Source of the DNA: Methylobacillus arboreus
GTDB taxonomy: Bacteria; Pseudomonadota; Gammaproteobacteria; Burkholderiales; Methylophilaceae
Reading direction: 5' to 3'
DNA: 64,000 nucleotides
Assembly: GCF_020532725.1 (NCBI RefSeq)
Contig: NZ_JAJAVC010000003.1
Location: 186,001-250,000, forward strand
In this document: piece by piece, positions 37,288 through 46,117 of the stretch
Layout of the letters: every line of letters starts with the position of its first letter
How positions within the stretch are numbered: the stretch's first letter is position 1
The notes under the pieces: model-generated
Told to the model about the DNA's origin: nothing
What the model saw: the letters and a program-made list of their open reading frames with translations, nothing else
The model's database searches: none
Position numbers and translations under genes: made by a program

Positions 37288-38989
37288 GATTGATCTCCTG
37301 TAAGGTGGTTTCGCCGCGTTTTACCATGTCGAGCGCGGCCTCGCGCATGGTGCGGGTACCGTTGGCGCGTGCGGCTTCCTTGACTTTGCGCACCGGTTCC
37401 CGGGTGACGATGAGTTCGCGAATCAGGTCGTTGAAAACCAGCAGTTCCGCGACTGCCTTGCGTCCCTTATAGCCTGTGCCATGGCATTGGCCGCATCCCT
37501 GCCCGATGCGGAAGCGGTACTCATGGGCTGTTTCTGCCGGAATGCCGGACTTGGCGAGCAGTTCCGTGTCCGGCGTGTCGGCAATGGCGCAATGCGGGCA
37601 GATGGTGCGCACCAGGCGCTGGGCCATGATGCCGTTGATAGCGGACACGAAGCTGTAGGCGTCGACATTCATGTTGGTGAAGCGGCCGATTACGTCGAAC
37701 ACGTTGTTGGCGTGCACCGTCGTCAGCACCAAGTGGCCGGTCAGCGCGGATTGCACGGCAATCTGCGCGGTTTCCGGGTCGCGGATTTCGCCGACCATGA
37801 TCTTGTCCGGGTCGTGGCGCAGGATGGAGCGCAGGCCGCGAGCGAAGGTCAGGCCTTTCTTCTCGTTGACCGGGATTTGCAGCACGCCGGGCAGCTGGTA
37901 TTCGACAGGGTCCTCGATCGTGATGATCTTGTCCTGCCCATGGTTGATTTCGGAGATGGCGCCATACAGCGTCGTGGTCTTGCCGGAGCCGGTCGGGCCG
38001 GTGACCAGCAGCATGCCGTAGGGCTCCTCGGCAAGCAGGCGGAAGCGCGCCATGATCTCGGCTTCAAAGCCAAGCACATCCAGGCTCAATCCCTGGGCCT
38101 GGTCGGACAAGGCCTTGCGGTCCAGGATGCGCAGCACCGCATCCTCGCCGAACACGCTCGGCATGATGGATACGCGCATATCCACCTCACGGCCCAGCGC
38201 CATGACCTTGAAGCGGCCATCCTGCGGAATGCGGCGTTCCGCGATATCCAGTTCGGACATGACCTTGATGCGTGAAATGGCCTGTTCCGCCTGCATCACG
38301 CCATGGGCGCTGCCGACATTGCTCAGTACGCCGTCAATGCGGTACTTGATCGTCAGACCCTGGGCGTCGGTTTCCATGTGAATATCGCTGGCGCCTGCCT
38401 TGAGCGCGTCATACAGCGTGGAGCGCACCAGCTTCACGACGGGCGATGTGTCCTCTGCAATCGAACGCAGCGAGATGTCCTCAATGCCATTGCTTCCTGT
38501 CTCGCTGACTGCCTGTTCGGGCAGCAGGCCATCCATGGCGCGCATGCTGTCCTCGAAGCGCGAGAGGAAGGCGGCGATATCCTTGCGGTGCGCAATGCTC
38601 CATTGCGCAGGCGCTGGCAGTAATTGGTTCATGCGGCTGTAAAGCTGCGCATCGAACGGGTTGGCATATACCATGTGCAGCCTGCCGCTGGCATCACGCA
38701 AGGCGATACATTCCTGCCTGCCGGCCTCGGCAAAGGGCAACAGCTGGAAATCCGGCTGCAGCTCATACAATTGCAGGATGTCCAGGACGGGATAGCGCAT
38801 GAGGTGACCCAGCGCCCGCATGAACCCCTCCGAGTCCAGCCCGGAAATCTCTTCCAGCACGTCCAGCAGATGCTGCTGGCTGTGCTGTGCCAGCACGCGC
38901 GCCTGTTGAACTTTAGCAAGGTCGAGCTGGGCCATGGAGGCGTGGGAATCCGCCTGGAGCAAGGGCAGGTGGTCCAATGGCTGGTTCAC
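37268..38989 (-). CDS. gspE: Type II secretion assembly ATPase GspE
   Basis: The 573-residue hexameric ATPase has an N-terminal MshEN-type domain (about 60-150), Walker A GPTGSGKTTTLYG (about 328-340), Asp box IEDPVEYQLPGVLQIPVN, Walker B GEIRDPETAQIA, and the zinc tetracysteine motif CPHC...CGQC near 465-495. It powers pseudopilus assembly. It overlaps both gspF (ATGA) and the PilM-like gene. The PilB and GspE families overlap, but the context favours GspE. Confidence 0.92.
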   Translation of the reverse strand: MNQPLDHLPLLQADSHASMAQLDLAKVQQARVLAQHSQQHLLDVLEEISGLDSEGFMRALGHLMRYPVLDILQLYELQPDFQLLPFAEAGRQECIALRDASGRLHMVYANPFDAQLYSRMNQLLPAPAQWSIAHRKDIAAFLSRFEDSMRAMDGLLPEQAVSETGSNGIEDISLRSIAEDTSPVVKLVRSTLYDALKAGASDIHMETDAQGLTIKYRIDGVLSNVGSAHGVMQAEQAISRIKVMSELDIAERRIPQDGRFKVMALGREVDMRVSIMPSVFGEDAVLRILDRKALSDQAQGLSLDVLGFEAEIMARFRLLAEEPYGMLLVTGPTGSGKTTTLYGAISEINHGQDKIITIEDPVEYQLPGVLQIPVNEKKGLTFARGLRSILRHDPDKIMVGEIRDPETAQIAVQSALTGHLVLTTVHANNVFDVIGRFTNMNVDAYSFVSAINGIMAQRLVRTICPHCAIADTPDTELLAKSGIPAETAHEYRFRIGQGCGQCHGTGYKGRKAVAELLVFNDLIRELIVTREPVRKVKEAARANGTRTMREAALDMVKRGETTLQEINRVTSLV

Positions 38990-40173
38990 TGGATACTCCC
39001 CGCCAGGTCGAAAATCGGCATGTACATGAGTACGACCACAACGCCGATAATCAGCCCGATCACGACCATCAGCAAGGGTTCGAGCAGGCGGGTGAACCAG
39101 TCCACGGCACGGGCGATCTCCTCGTCGTAGAAGCTGCCGATGCGCTCCATCATCTCGCCCATGCGGCCGGTCCGCTCCCCGACGCGCAGCATGCGCAGTG
39201 CAATCGTGGTAGTCATGCCGTGCTCCTCCATGGCGCTGGAAAGCGGCTTGCCCTCGCGGATATCCTGCTCTGCCAACTGCAATTGATGACGCAGGCTGGG
39301 CTGCAGCAGGGAAGACACCATCTGCATGCCCGTCATCAGGGGAATGCCGCCTTGCAGCAACATGCCCAGGGTGCGGTAAAAGCGCGCCAGCTGGTAGATG
39401 CGCATGGTTTCGCCCAGCGCGGGTATTTTCCAGAGCTGCTGCATCAGCGTATTGCGCACCATGGGACGGCTCAATATCAGCGCAAGCAATCCCATGGCGA
39501 CGATGGAAATCATCAGCGCCGCTTGTCCGTGGTCATGCAGCATGCGGCCCCAGGCGAGCAGGAGCTGCGACATCCAGGGCAGGCTGTCCCCGGCGCTTTC
39601 ATAGATGGCGCTGAAGCGCGGCACGACGTAACCGAGCAGGAACAGCATGACCAGGCCGCCGACGACGATCAGCAGCACCGGGTAGATCGAGGCGGTGGTG
39701 ATCTTCTTTTTCACTGCGTCCAATTGGCCTTGATACGTCACATGGCGGCCCAGTGCCTGCACCATGTCGCCGGTGCGCTCACTGCTGCGGATCAGCGCAA
39801 CATAGAGCGGGGGGAAGATGGCGGGAAATTTCTCCAGCGCGCTCGACAGCGGCAGGCCCTCGTAAAGCAATGCCAGCAGCTGCTTGAGCAGGCTGCGGGA
39901 TTCGCCATGGCCTTCTTTTTCCGCCAGGGCTTCGATTGCCTCGACCAGGCTCAGTCCGGAATCCAGCAGGGATAGAAGCTCCTGGCTGAACAGCATGAGG
40001 TTGAACCTGGGCTTGCGCAAACGTGCGCCTATCCCGGTTTTTCCCGAGCGTTTCCAGCCGAGCACGCTATAACCCTGGGCTTCTGCCTGCAGTTGCGCCT
40101 GCAGGCTATCGCTGGCCTCCAAGGTCAGGGATTGCACCTCGGCGCCGCGTGCGACTTTGAGCTCGAATTTCAT
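38986..40173 (-). CDS. gspF: Type II secretion inner-membrane platform protein GspF
   Basis: The 395-residue protein has two GspF repeats and three membrane segments (SIYPVLLIVVGGLVMLFLLG; ALMISIVAMGLLALIL; LLMVVIGLIIGVVVVLMYMP). Motifs include LFSQELLSLLDSGLSLVEAI and MLLQGGIPLMTGM. It is the polytopic core of the pseudopilus platform. A 28-nt gap separates it from gspG. Confidence 0.93.
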   Translation of the reverse strand: MKFELKVARGAEVQSLTLEASDSLQAQLQAEAQGYSVLGWKRSGKTGIGARLRKPRFNLMLFSQELLSLLDSGLSLVEAIEALAEKEGHGESRSLLKQLLALLYEGLPLSSALEKFPAIFPPLYVALIRSSERTGDMVQALGRHVTYQGQLDAVKKKITTASIYPVLLIVVGGLVMLFLLGYVVPRFSAIYESAGDSLPWMSQLLLAWGRMLHDHGQAALMISIVAMGLLALILSRPMVRNTLMQQLWKIPALGETMRIYQLARFYRTLGMLLQGGIPLMTGMQMVSSLLQPSLRHQLQLAEQDIREGKPLSSAMEEHGMTTTIALRMLRVGERTGRMGEMMERIGSFYDEEIARAVDWFTRLLEPLLMVVIGLIIGVVVVLMYMPIFDLAGSIQ

Positions 40174-40201
40174 GCCGGCATCCTGTGAAGTTCGTGAGGG
40201 G

Positions 40202-40690
40202 CTACTGCCAGCTCACGATGTCGGCAGATTCCTCCGTGCCGCCGGGTTGTCCATCCTTGCCGAAAGACCACAAGTCGTATTCCCCATGTTCGCCGGGTGA
40301 GCGGTATTGATAAGCCTTGGACCAAGGGTCCTGGGGCAGGGCTTTTTGCAGATAGGGGCCATGCCAGCGGGGTTCGTCCGATGGTGCCGTGTTGAGTGCC
40401 GCCAGGCCTTGCTCGGTGCTGGGATAACGCCCGGTATCAAGGCGGTACTGGTCCAATGCCTTGCCCAGGGCCTCGATTTGCGCCTTTGCCGTCTTGGCTT
40501 CCGACTTGCCGATCTGGGCGAAGTACTTTGGCCCCACGTAGCCTGCCAGCAGGCCGATGATCACCATGACCACCAGCAGCTCGAGCAGCGTGAAGCCCTT
40601 ATGGAAACCTTGGAAACGGGATGGTGCGGAGTGCTGGATTCCGCATTGGTGCATATTGGTTGCGATAGAACGTGTTGTGAAAATGGGCAT
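40202..40690 (-). CDS. gspG: Major pseudopilin GspG
   Basis: ATG 40690, with GAGG about 8 nt upstream, gives 162 residues. The cleavage site is GFHKG|FTLLELLVVMVIIGLLAG, preceded by an unusually long leader of about 32 residues. The C-domain has DQYRLDTGRYPSTEQGLAAL, DPWSKAYQYRSPGEHGEYDL and SFGKDGQPGG, the Ca-binding end of GspG. It is the main pseudopilus subunit. The gene follows the secreted-protein gene by 10 nt. Confidence 0.92.
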   Translation of the reverse strand: MPIFTTRSIATNMHQCGIQHSAPSRFQGFHKGFTLLELLVVMVIIGLLAGYVGPKYFAQIGKSEAKTAKAQIEALGKALDQYRLDTGRYPSTEQGLAALNTAPSDEPRWHGPYLQKALPQDPWSKAYQYRSPGEHGEYDLWSFGKDGQPGGTEESADIVSWQ

Positions 40691-40700
40691 GGCGATATCC

Positions 40701-41678
40701 TCAAGGTTTTGCTGTTTCATGTTCGGGTATTTCATCCAGTGTTGCCCCGGGCGGTGCAAAGCCGGGGACGCTGAGTTCAATGAAAGGGGGCATGGTCTGG
40801 CGCAGGCGAATGGCGCCAGAGAGCTCAACAGGTGTCTCGTCGCCGCAACGCGCTTTGATGTACAGCGTTGGCGATGCAGGGCGCTTGGTCAGGCCGACCG
40901 ATGTCGTGAAATTGACCCAGTTGTCATTGAGCGATGCAGATTGCTGGCCAGGGTCTGGCGCAACACGCTGTTTGCTCTCCACTCCATTGATTGCCCGGTG
41001 ATATGCCGGCTCGATGGGAGGCTGGCGTTGAAAACCGGCGTGCTTGCGGTACTGCACCGAGGTAAAGCTGCGCCCGATGCGGTAGACAGGCTCTGCACTC
41101 GACGAATACACCGTATATGCCACCTCAAGCGCTTGCCCGGCAAAGCCGCCCCTGGCAATGTCGCTGATCTTGAAAAACTGCTTGCCTGCCAACTGGGTGT
41201 TGTAGTCGGCATCCTTGCTGGAGAGGGCCAATACCTTGGTGCCATAAATGCATTCGCCTGCTGCCGGGTTGCGCCAGACAAAATCCATTACGCTGGCGAC
41301 CTTCTTGTCCTGGTGCCCTGTCAGCGCATTATTCATCAGCGCTTGGCGGCTGGCATGCTTGACCAGGCTGAAATCCGGCAATGGCGCGACAATTTCCCGG
41401 TCGGGGAACACCGCGCAGGTATTGCTGTTGCTTGGAGTGGGCTTATGCGGGATGTCGTGATGGCTGGCAGGGTCGAACTTGCCGGTATCGTTGCAGAGGA
41501 TATAGGCGCTCTTACCGTTTTCCAGCGGTACGCCGTCAATAGGCAACGGTTCGAAGCCTGTTGCATGCGCGGCAGAGGCGAACAAACCCATCATGTTAAG
41601 CAGGCCGCCAAGCAGGTACCCTCCGGCGCCGGGTGTCAGCCGTTTGCCGATTGGATGATAGCGCAGCGTCATCATCAT
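40701..41678 (-). CDS. Secreted protein of unknown family, paralogue A
   Basis: The 325-residue protein has a signal peptide (about 1-39, ending ASAAHA). I do not recognise the family. It is a clear paralogue of the protein at 50137: both have WR(N/K)PA, C143 in C(I)xGT(K/R)V, D(I/L)ARGG, PVYRIGR(S/T)(F/Y)xSVQ, S(L/V)NDxW(V/I)NFT and IRLRQT in the same order. Four cysteines (62, 88, 143, 278) have counterparts there. It lies between tolC and gspG, so either the type I or type II machine could export it. ATG 41678 is the first of three adjacent ATGs. Confidence 0.75.
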   Translation of the reverse strand: MMMTLRYHPIGKRLTPGAGGYLLGGLLNMMGLFASAAHATGFEPLPIDGVPLENGKSAYILCNDTGKFDPASHHDIPHKPTPSNSNTCAVFPDREIVAPLPDFSLVKHASRQALMNNALTGHQDKKVASVMDFVWRNPAAGECIYGTKVLALSSKDADYNTQLAGKQFFKISDIARGGFAGQALEVAYTVYSSSAEPVYRIGRSFTSVQYRKHAGFQRQPPIEPAYHRAINGVESKQRVAPDPGQQSASLNDNWVNFTTSVGLTKRPASPTLYIKARCGDETPVELSGAIRLRQTMPPFIELSVPGFAPPGATLDEIPEHETAKP

Positions 41679-41679
41679 G

Positions 41680-43020
41680 TTAGTTCACCGAAAAATACTG
41701 GTTCAATGCATGCAGCTGGGACTCGTTGAGCATCCCGGCGGCCTGCTTGAGGTTGATGATGTCGTTGACCAGGACATACTGCACGCGGCTAAGCTCCAAA
41801 CGGCTGCGAAACAGCTTCTGCTGTGCATTTAAAACCTCGATGTTGGTGCGGGTGCCGGCGGCAAAGCCTTTTTGCGTGCCTTCGAGGGCGATTTCGCTGG
41901 ACTTGACTGCCTGGCGGTAGGCGGCCAGCGCTTGCAGGCCGCTGCGGATGCTGTTGAGGTATTTCCTGGTATTGGCTTCAATGTCGCGGGTGCGCAAATT
42001 GAGCAATTCCTCAGCGGCATCTACCCGGTTGAATGCCTGGCGCACGCTGGCGCTGGTAAAGCCGCCGGCAAACAAGGGCATATTGAGCTGCAAGGCAAAC
42101 GTGGTGGTGTCGAAGCGCGAGCCCAGCGTATTGTTGCTGTCGTTTTCGCTATAGGAACGCACCCCGACCAGGTCCAGGGTGGGGAAGTGCCCGGCGCGCC
42201 TCTTTTCCACGTCCTGCCTGGCGACCTCGACGGATAGCCTGGCGGCGGCAATCTCGGGATTGTTGCCCAGCGATTGCTGCAGCCAGAAATCCAGGTTGTC
42301 CGAATCCGGCACGTTTAGCGGCAATTGTGCCGTATTGAGCGGGGCAATTTCGTTGACGATGGTACCGGTCATGTTGCTCAAGGTCTGCTTGAACACGTCC
42401 AGTGAATTTTCGGTGGTGATGAGTTCGGCCTGGGCGAGCTCCAGGTTGGCTTGCGCCTCGTTGATCTCGGTGATCGTGCCTTCGCCATTGTCATAGCGAC
42501 GCTGGGCCTGGTCGCGCTGCTGGCTGGTGGCGGCGATGTTGCTGCGCAGTACCTCGGCCTTTTCCTGCGCATACAGGGTTTCGAAGTAGGTCGCGGCCAG
42601 CCGGCTGATCAGCGTGGCATTCTCCTTGAGCAGCAGGGCCTCCTTGCTTTGCACGCTGGCTTCCGCGCCGCGATAGGTCGCCAGGCTTTCCTTGTTGAAC
42701 AGGGACTGCCTGAGGCTCAAGGTGTAGTTGTGGATGTCGTAGTTGAGCCTGCTGTCCACAGCGCCCAGGCTGGTTTGCGTGGTACGGTCGGTCACGCCGT
42801 GGCCGACGCTGGCGCCAAATTGCACCCGGGGCAGGAACAGGGCGCGGCTCTTGTTGATCTCCTCCCGTTCCGCAGCGGTGTTGGCCTCAGCCGCTTTGTA
42901 CTGGGCATCATATTGCAACGCCTTCTCGTACAGGCTGAGCAGGTTTTCCGTAGCATGCAGCGGCACGCTGGCGCCGATCAGCAAACCGCCCAATAGGATG
43001 TGATGGAAATGCTTGCCCAT
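41680..43020 (-). CDS. TolC-family outer-membrane channel of a type I secretion system
   Basis: The 446-residue protein has a signal peptide (ending PLHA) and the two-fold TolC repeat: NLLSLYEKALQYDAQYKAAE and QTSLGAVDSRLNYDIHNYTL in the first half, and TRTNIEVLNAQQKLFRSRLE in the second. It belongs to the AprF/PrtF-type subgroup. It completes the exporter with the HlyD and ABC genes just upstream. Confidence 0.92.
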   Translation of the reverse strand: MGKHFHHILLGGLLIGASVPLHATENLLSLYEKALQYDAQYKAAEANTAAEREEINKSRALFLPRVQFGASVGHGVTDRTTQTSLGAVDSRLNYDIHNYTLSLRQSLFNKESLATYRGAEASVQSKEALLLKENATLISRLAATYFETLYAQEKAEVLRSNIAATSQQRDQAQRRYDNGEGTITEINEAQANLELAQAELITTENSLDVFKQTLSNMTGTIVNEIAPLNTAQLPLNVPDSDNLDFWLQQSLGNNPEIAAARLSVEVARQDVEKRRAGHFPTLDLVGVRSYSENDSNNTLGSRFDTTTFALQLNMPLFAGGFTSASVRQAFNRVDAAEELLNLRTRDIEANTRKYLNSIRSGLQALAAYRQAVKSSEIALEGTQKGFAAGTRTNIEVLNAQQKLFRSRLELSRVQYVLVNDIINLKQAAGMLNESQLHALNQYFSVN

Positions 43021-43031
43021 ATTGCTAACCC

Positions 43032-44402
43032 TTATTCCTCCTTCATTGAAGCCGCAATGCGCTTGACCAGGGGGTGCATGAGATAGGTGAGCAGGGTGCG
43101 TTCGCCGGTGCGGATCACGACCTGCACCGGCATGCCGGGTTGCAGGCGACGGTCGCCCAGCGTTTTCATGCCTTCTTCCGTGATGTTGATGCGGGCGAGG
43201 TAGTAGCTCGACGGGGGCTGGTGGTCCGTATCTACCAGGAGGTCGCTTGAAACCGTCTTGACCTTGCCTTCCAGCAATAGCTGCGGCGTATTGGAAAAGC
43301 TTGAGAAGCGGACATCGGCATCCTGCCCGACATGGATCTTGTCGATCAGGTGCGGCGGGATTCTCGCATCCAGGATCAGGGGCTCGTCGAACGGCACGAT
43401 ATCCATGATCTTCTGCCCGGGCTGGATAATTGCCCCCAGGGTGTGCACCTGCAAGCCCACCACCTGGCCACTCACCGGCGCAGTCATTGTCACGCGCTGC
43501 AATTCATCCCATAGCGGCTTGTATTTCTCGGCATCGGCCTGCACGGCGAGCTTGACCTGCGCCATCTCGGTGTCGATTTCCTTTTTCTCGGTCTGCTCGC
43601 GCGCGGTAATGCGTTGCTGCAGTTCGAGGATCGCCTTGCGGCTGCGCAGGATATTGGAATCGTTGGTGGCGATCAGGCCGTAGGTCTGGGCGAGCTTCTG
43701 TTCCAGTTCGTTCTGCTGGTTGCGCGGGGCATAGCCTTCGCTGACCAGTTGCCTGATGCCGGCAGTCTGCTGGGTCAGCAATTCCAGTTGCGAGCGGTAG
43801 CTGCCTGCAACCCCTTGGTAGCCTTCGATCAAGGCTTCCTGGCCCTGGATGGATTCACGCAATGCCTCCACATCGGCGCGCAAGGCATATTGACGTGCCC
43901 GCAACAACTGCGACTGGTTCAGCATCAACTGCTGTACATAGGGGTCGCTTTGCTGCTTGAGCAATTCTTCATGGAAGCTGATGCTGCTGGCACCCAACTT
44001 TTCCGCAACCAGGCGGCTTTCCTGCGCCAGCAGCCCCAGGTAGCGCTGCCTGACTTCGTCAAAGCGCGCCTTGCTGGCAGTCTCATCCAGCGTAAACAGC
44101 ACGTCGCCTGCCTGCACGGCCTTGCCTTCATGCACCATCAGCTTGCTGATGATGCCGCCAGTCAGGTGCTGTACCGTTTTATGCCGTCCTTCTACCGTCA
44201 CCACGCCCTCTGTAGGCACGCCTTCATCCAAGGGGGCAAAGGCAGCCCATGCCATGAAGCCGCCAAAGCCGAGCAGCAGGATGATGAATCCCAGCCGGGT
44301 CGTATGCTGTTCATGCTTTTTCTCATGCAAGGGGATGACCTTGTGATCATCCACAGGCAACTCTGCTAATTCATGCTTCAAAGGCAGGTTCATATGCTCC
44401 AT
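43032..44402 (-). CDS. HlyD/PrtE-family membrane fusion protein
   Basis: The 457-residue protein has one membrane segment near residues 37-55 (GFIILLLGFGGFMAWAAFAP), lipoyl halves (EGVVTVEGRHKTVQHLTGGI; MTAPVSGQVVGLQVHTLGAI), a long coiled coil and C-terminal YLARINITEEGMKTLGDRRL. It bridges ABC exporter and TolC. ATG 44402 lies 2 nt beyond the ABC stop; ATG 44393 has the better-spaced AAGGA and may be the real start. Confidence 0.92.
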   Translation of the reverse strand: MEHMNLPLKHELAELPVDDHKVIPLHEKKHEQHTTRLGFIILLLGFGGFMAWAAFAPLDEGVPTEGVVTVEGRHKTVQHLTGGIISKLMVHEGKAVQAGDVLFTLDETASKARFDEVRQRYLGLLAQESRLVAEKLGASSISFHEELLKQQSDPYVQQLMLNQSQLLRARQYALRADVEALRESIQGQEALIEGYQGVAGSYRSQLELLTQQTAGIRQLVSEGYAPRNQQNELEQKLAQTYGLIATNDSNILRSRKAILELQQRITAREQTEKKEIDTEMAQVKLAVQADAEKYKPLWDELQRVTMTAPVSGQVVGLQVHTLGAIIQPGQKIMDIVPFDEPLILDARIPPHLIDKIHVGQDADVRFSSFSNTPQLLLEGKVKTVSSDLLVDTDHQPPSSYYLARINITEEGMKTLGDRRLQPGMPVQVVIRTGERTLLTYLMHPLVKRIAASMKEE

Positions 44403-44404
44403 CC

Positions 44405-46117
44405 TTATGCCACCTTGCTTGCTGGGGCTTGTCTTGCTCGGTTGAGCGTAGCGATCACCTGGTCGCGCGGGCCATGGCACACCACGGCGCCCTGGTCGAG
44501 CACCAGTAACTTGTCTGTAATCTTGAGGATGTGCGTGCGGTGCGAGACGATGACGATGGTCTTGCCCTGGTTTTTCAACAACAGCAGCGCGGTAATCAGG
44601 CTGGCTTCGCCTTGGTCATCAAGGTGCGAATTGGGCTCATCGAGGACAATGACAGCCGGTTGCTGGTAGATCGCCCTTGCCAGGCCCACCAACTGGCGCT
44701 GTCCGCCTGATAGTGCGGGCGATTCAGGGCTGATGCGGGTGTCGTAGCCTTTGGGCAAGCGCAGGATGGCTTCATGAATTCCCGCTGCCTGTGCTGCCTG
44801 GATTACTTTTTCAGGCTCCGGCTGCATGAAGCGGGCGATATTTTCGGCGATGCTGCCTTCCAGCAAGGCCACCTCCTGCGGCAGGTAGCCCAGCGATTGC
44901 GCATATGCCGCGTTTGGAATCTGTTTCAGGGGAACGCCGTCCACCAACAGTTCGCCTTGCCGGGTGTCGCAGGTATTGACCAGGCAGCGTACCAGCGTGG
45001 TCTTGCCAGAGCCGGAAGGGCCGAGGATGCCGAGAATTTCGCCTGGTTCTATGCCCAGGCTCAATGGATTGAGGATAGGCTTGCCATTCGGTGCTTGCAC
45101 GCTTAACTGTTCCAGCGTCAGCTTGCCCTTGATCGGCTGGACGGGCTGTATGTCGTGCAACGGTTCATCCTCACTGGCATCGCTGGCGAGCAACAGGTCG
45201 ACATTCGCTGCAGATGTCTTTGCCTGGATGAACTGCTTCCAAGTGCCCACGATAATGTCAAAGGGTTGCAGGGCACGCGCAATCAGCACATTGGAGGCGA
45301 TCATGGCGCCGATCGAGATATCGCCTTTCACCGCCAGCAGTGCGGCGACGCCGAGCATGCCGGACTGCATGGTATAGCGTGCGAATTTGTTGACCCGCTG
45401 GTTGCGGTTCTGCACCTGGCTGGCGAGTGCATCCAGCCAATGCCAGCGGGACTGGATGGCAAGCCAGCGCTGCCTTAACTGGGGCATCATGCCCAGCACG
45501 TGCAGCGTTTCGATACTATGCAGCTTGCTGTCGAGGAATTGCAGCCCGTGGTTGCGCGCTTCTGCTACTTTGTCCAGTGGCTGGGCCGTGGTTTTCTGGT
45601 TCCACAGGGCCAGCCCAAACTGGACCATGCACAAGACAACTGCCAATACGCCGAGAACCGGGCTGAGGATGAACAACACGGCGACATATAAAAGTGTCCA
45701 CGGCAGGTCGAAGAAGGCAAACAAGCCGTTGCTGGTAACAAACTGGCGGATAAAGGTCAGGTCCTGCATTGCTTGGTGCGTGCCGTTGGATGTTCCATCA
45801 CGATGCGCCAGGCCAAGGTTGAACAGCCTGGATGTCAGTAGTTTGTCAAAGCGTACACCGGCCCTGATGGCCACCAGTGAACGTATCCAGTCGGAAAATG
45901 CCATGACCATGAACAGGAACACGGTGATCAGCGTCACCGCGAGCAGCGTCATTTCGCTGCGGCTCAGCAGCACACGGTCATAGAGTTGCAGCAGATAAAG
46001 GGTAGGAGCGAGCATCAGCACATTGGTGACCATGCTGAAAATGGCAATCGCCCAGATTTCCGGCTTGAACAGCGCAAGATAGCCACGCAGGGATGCAGGG
46101 CGTTGGAGCTTGCTCAT
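44405..46117 (-). CDS. Type I secretion ABC exporter, second of two
   Basis: The 570-residue PrtD-type exporter has six membrane segments, then Walker A GPSGSGKTTLVRC, signature LSGGQRQLVGLARAI, Walker B VIVLDEPNSHLDD and H-loop IVIVSHRTH. There is no C39 peptidase domain. ATG 46117 overlaps the stop of the other ABC gene (ATGA), so both are made in step and may form a heterodimer. Confidence 0.92.
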   Translation of the reverse strand: MSKLQRPASLRGYLALFKPEIWAIAIFSMVTNVLMLAPTLYLLQLYDRVLLSRSEMTLLAVTLITVFLFMVMAFSDWIRSLVAIRAGVRFDKLLTSRLFNLGLAHRDGTSNGTHQAMQDLTFIRQFVTSNGLFAFFDLPWTLLYVAVLFILSPVLGVLAVVLCMVQFGLALWNQKTTAQPLDKVAEARNHGLQFLDSKLHSIETLHVLGMMPQLRQRWLAIQSRWHWLDALASQVQNRNQRVNKFARYTMQSGMLGVAALLAVKGDISIGAMIASNVLIARALQPFDIIVGTWKQFIQAKTSAANVDLLLASDASEDEPLHDIQPVQPIKGKLTLEQLSVQAPNGKPILNPLSLGIEPGEILGILGPSGSGKTTLVRCLVNTCDTRQGELLVDGVPLKQIPNAAYAQSLGYLPQEVALLEGSIAENIARFMQPEPEKVIQAAQAAGIHEAILRLPKGYDTRISPESPALSGGQRQLVGLARAIYQQPAVIVLDEPNSHLDDQGEASLITALLLLKNQGKTIVIVSHRTHILKITDKLLVLDQGAVVCHGPRDQVIATLNRARQAPASKVA

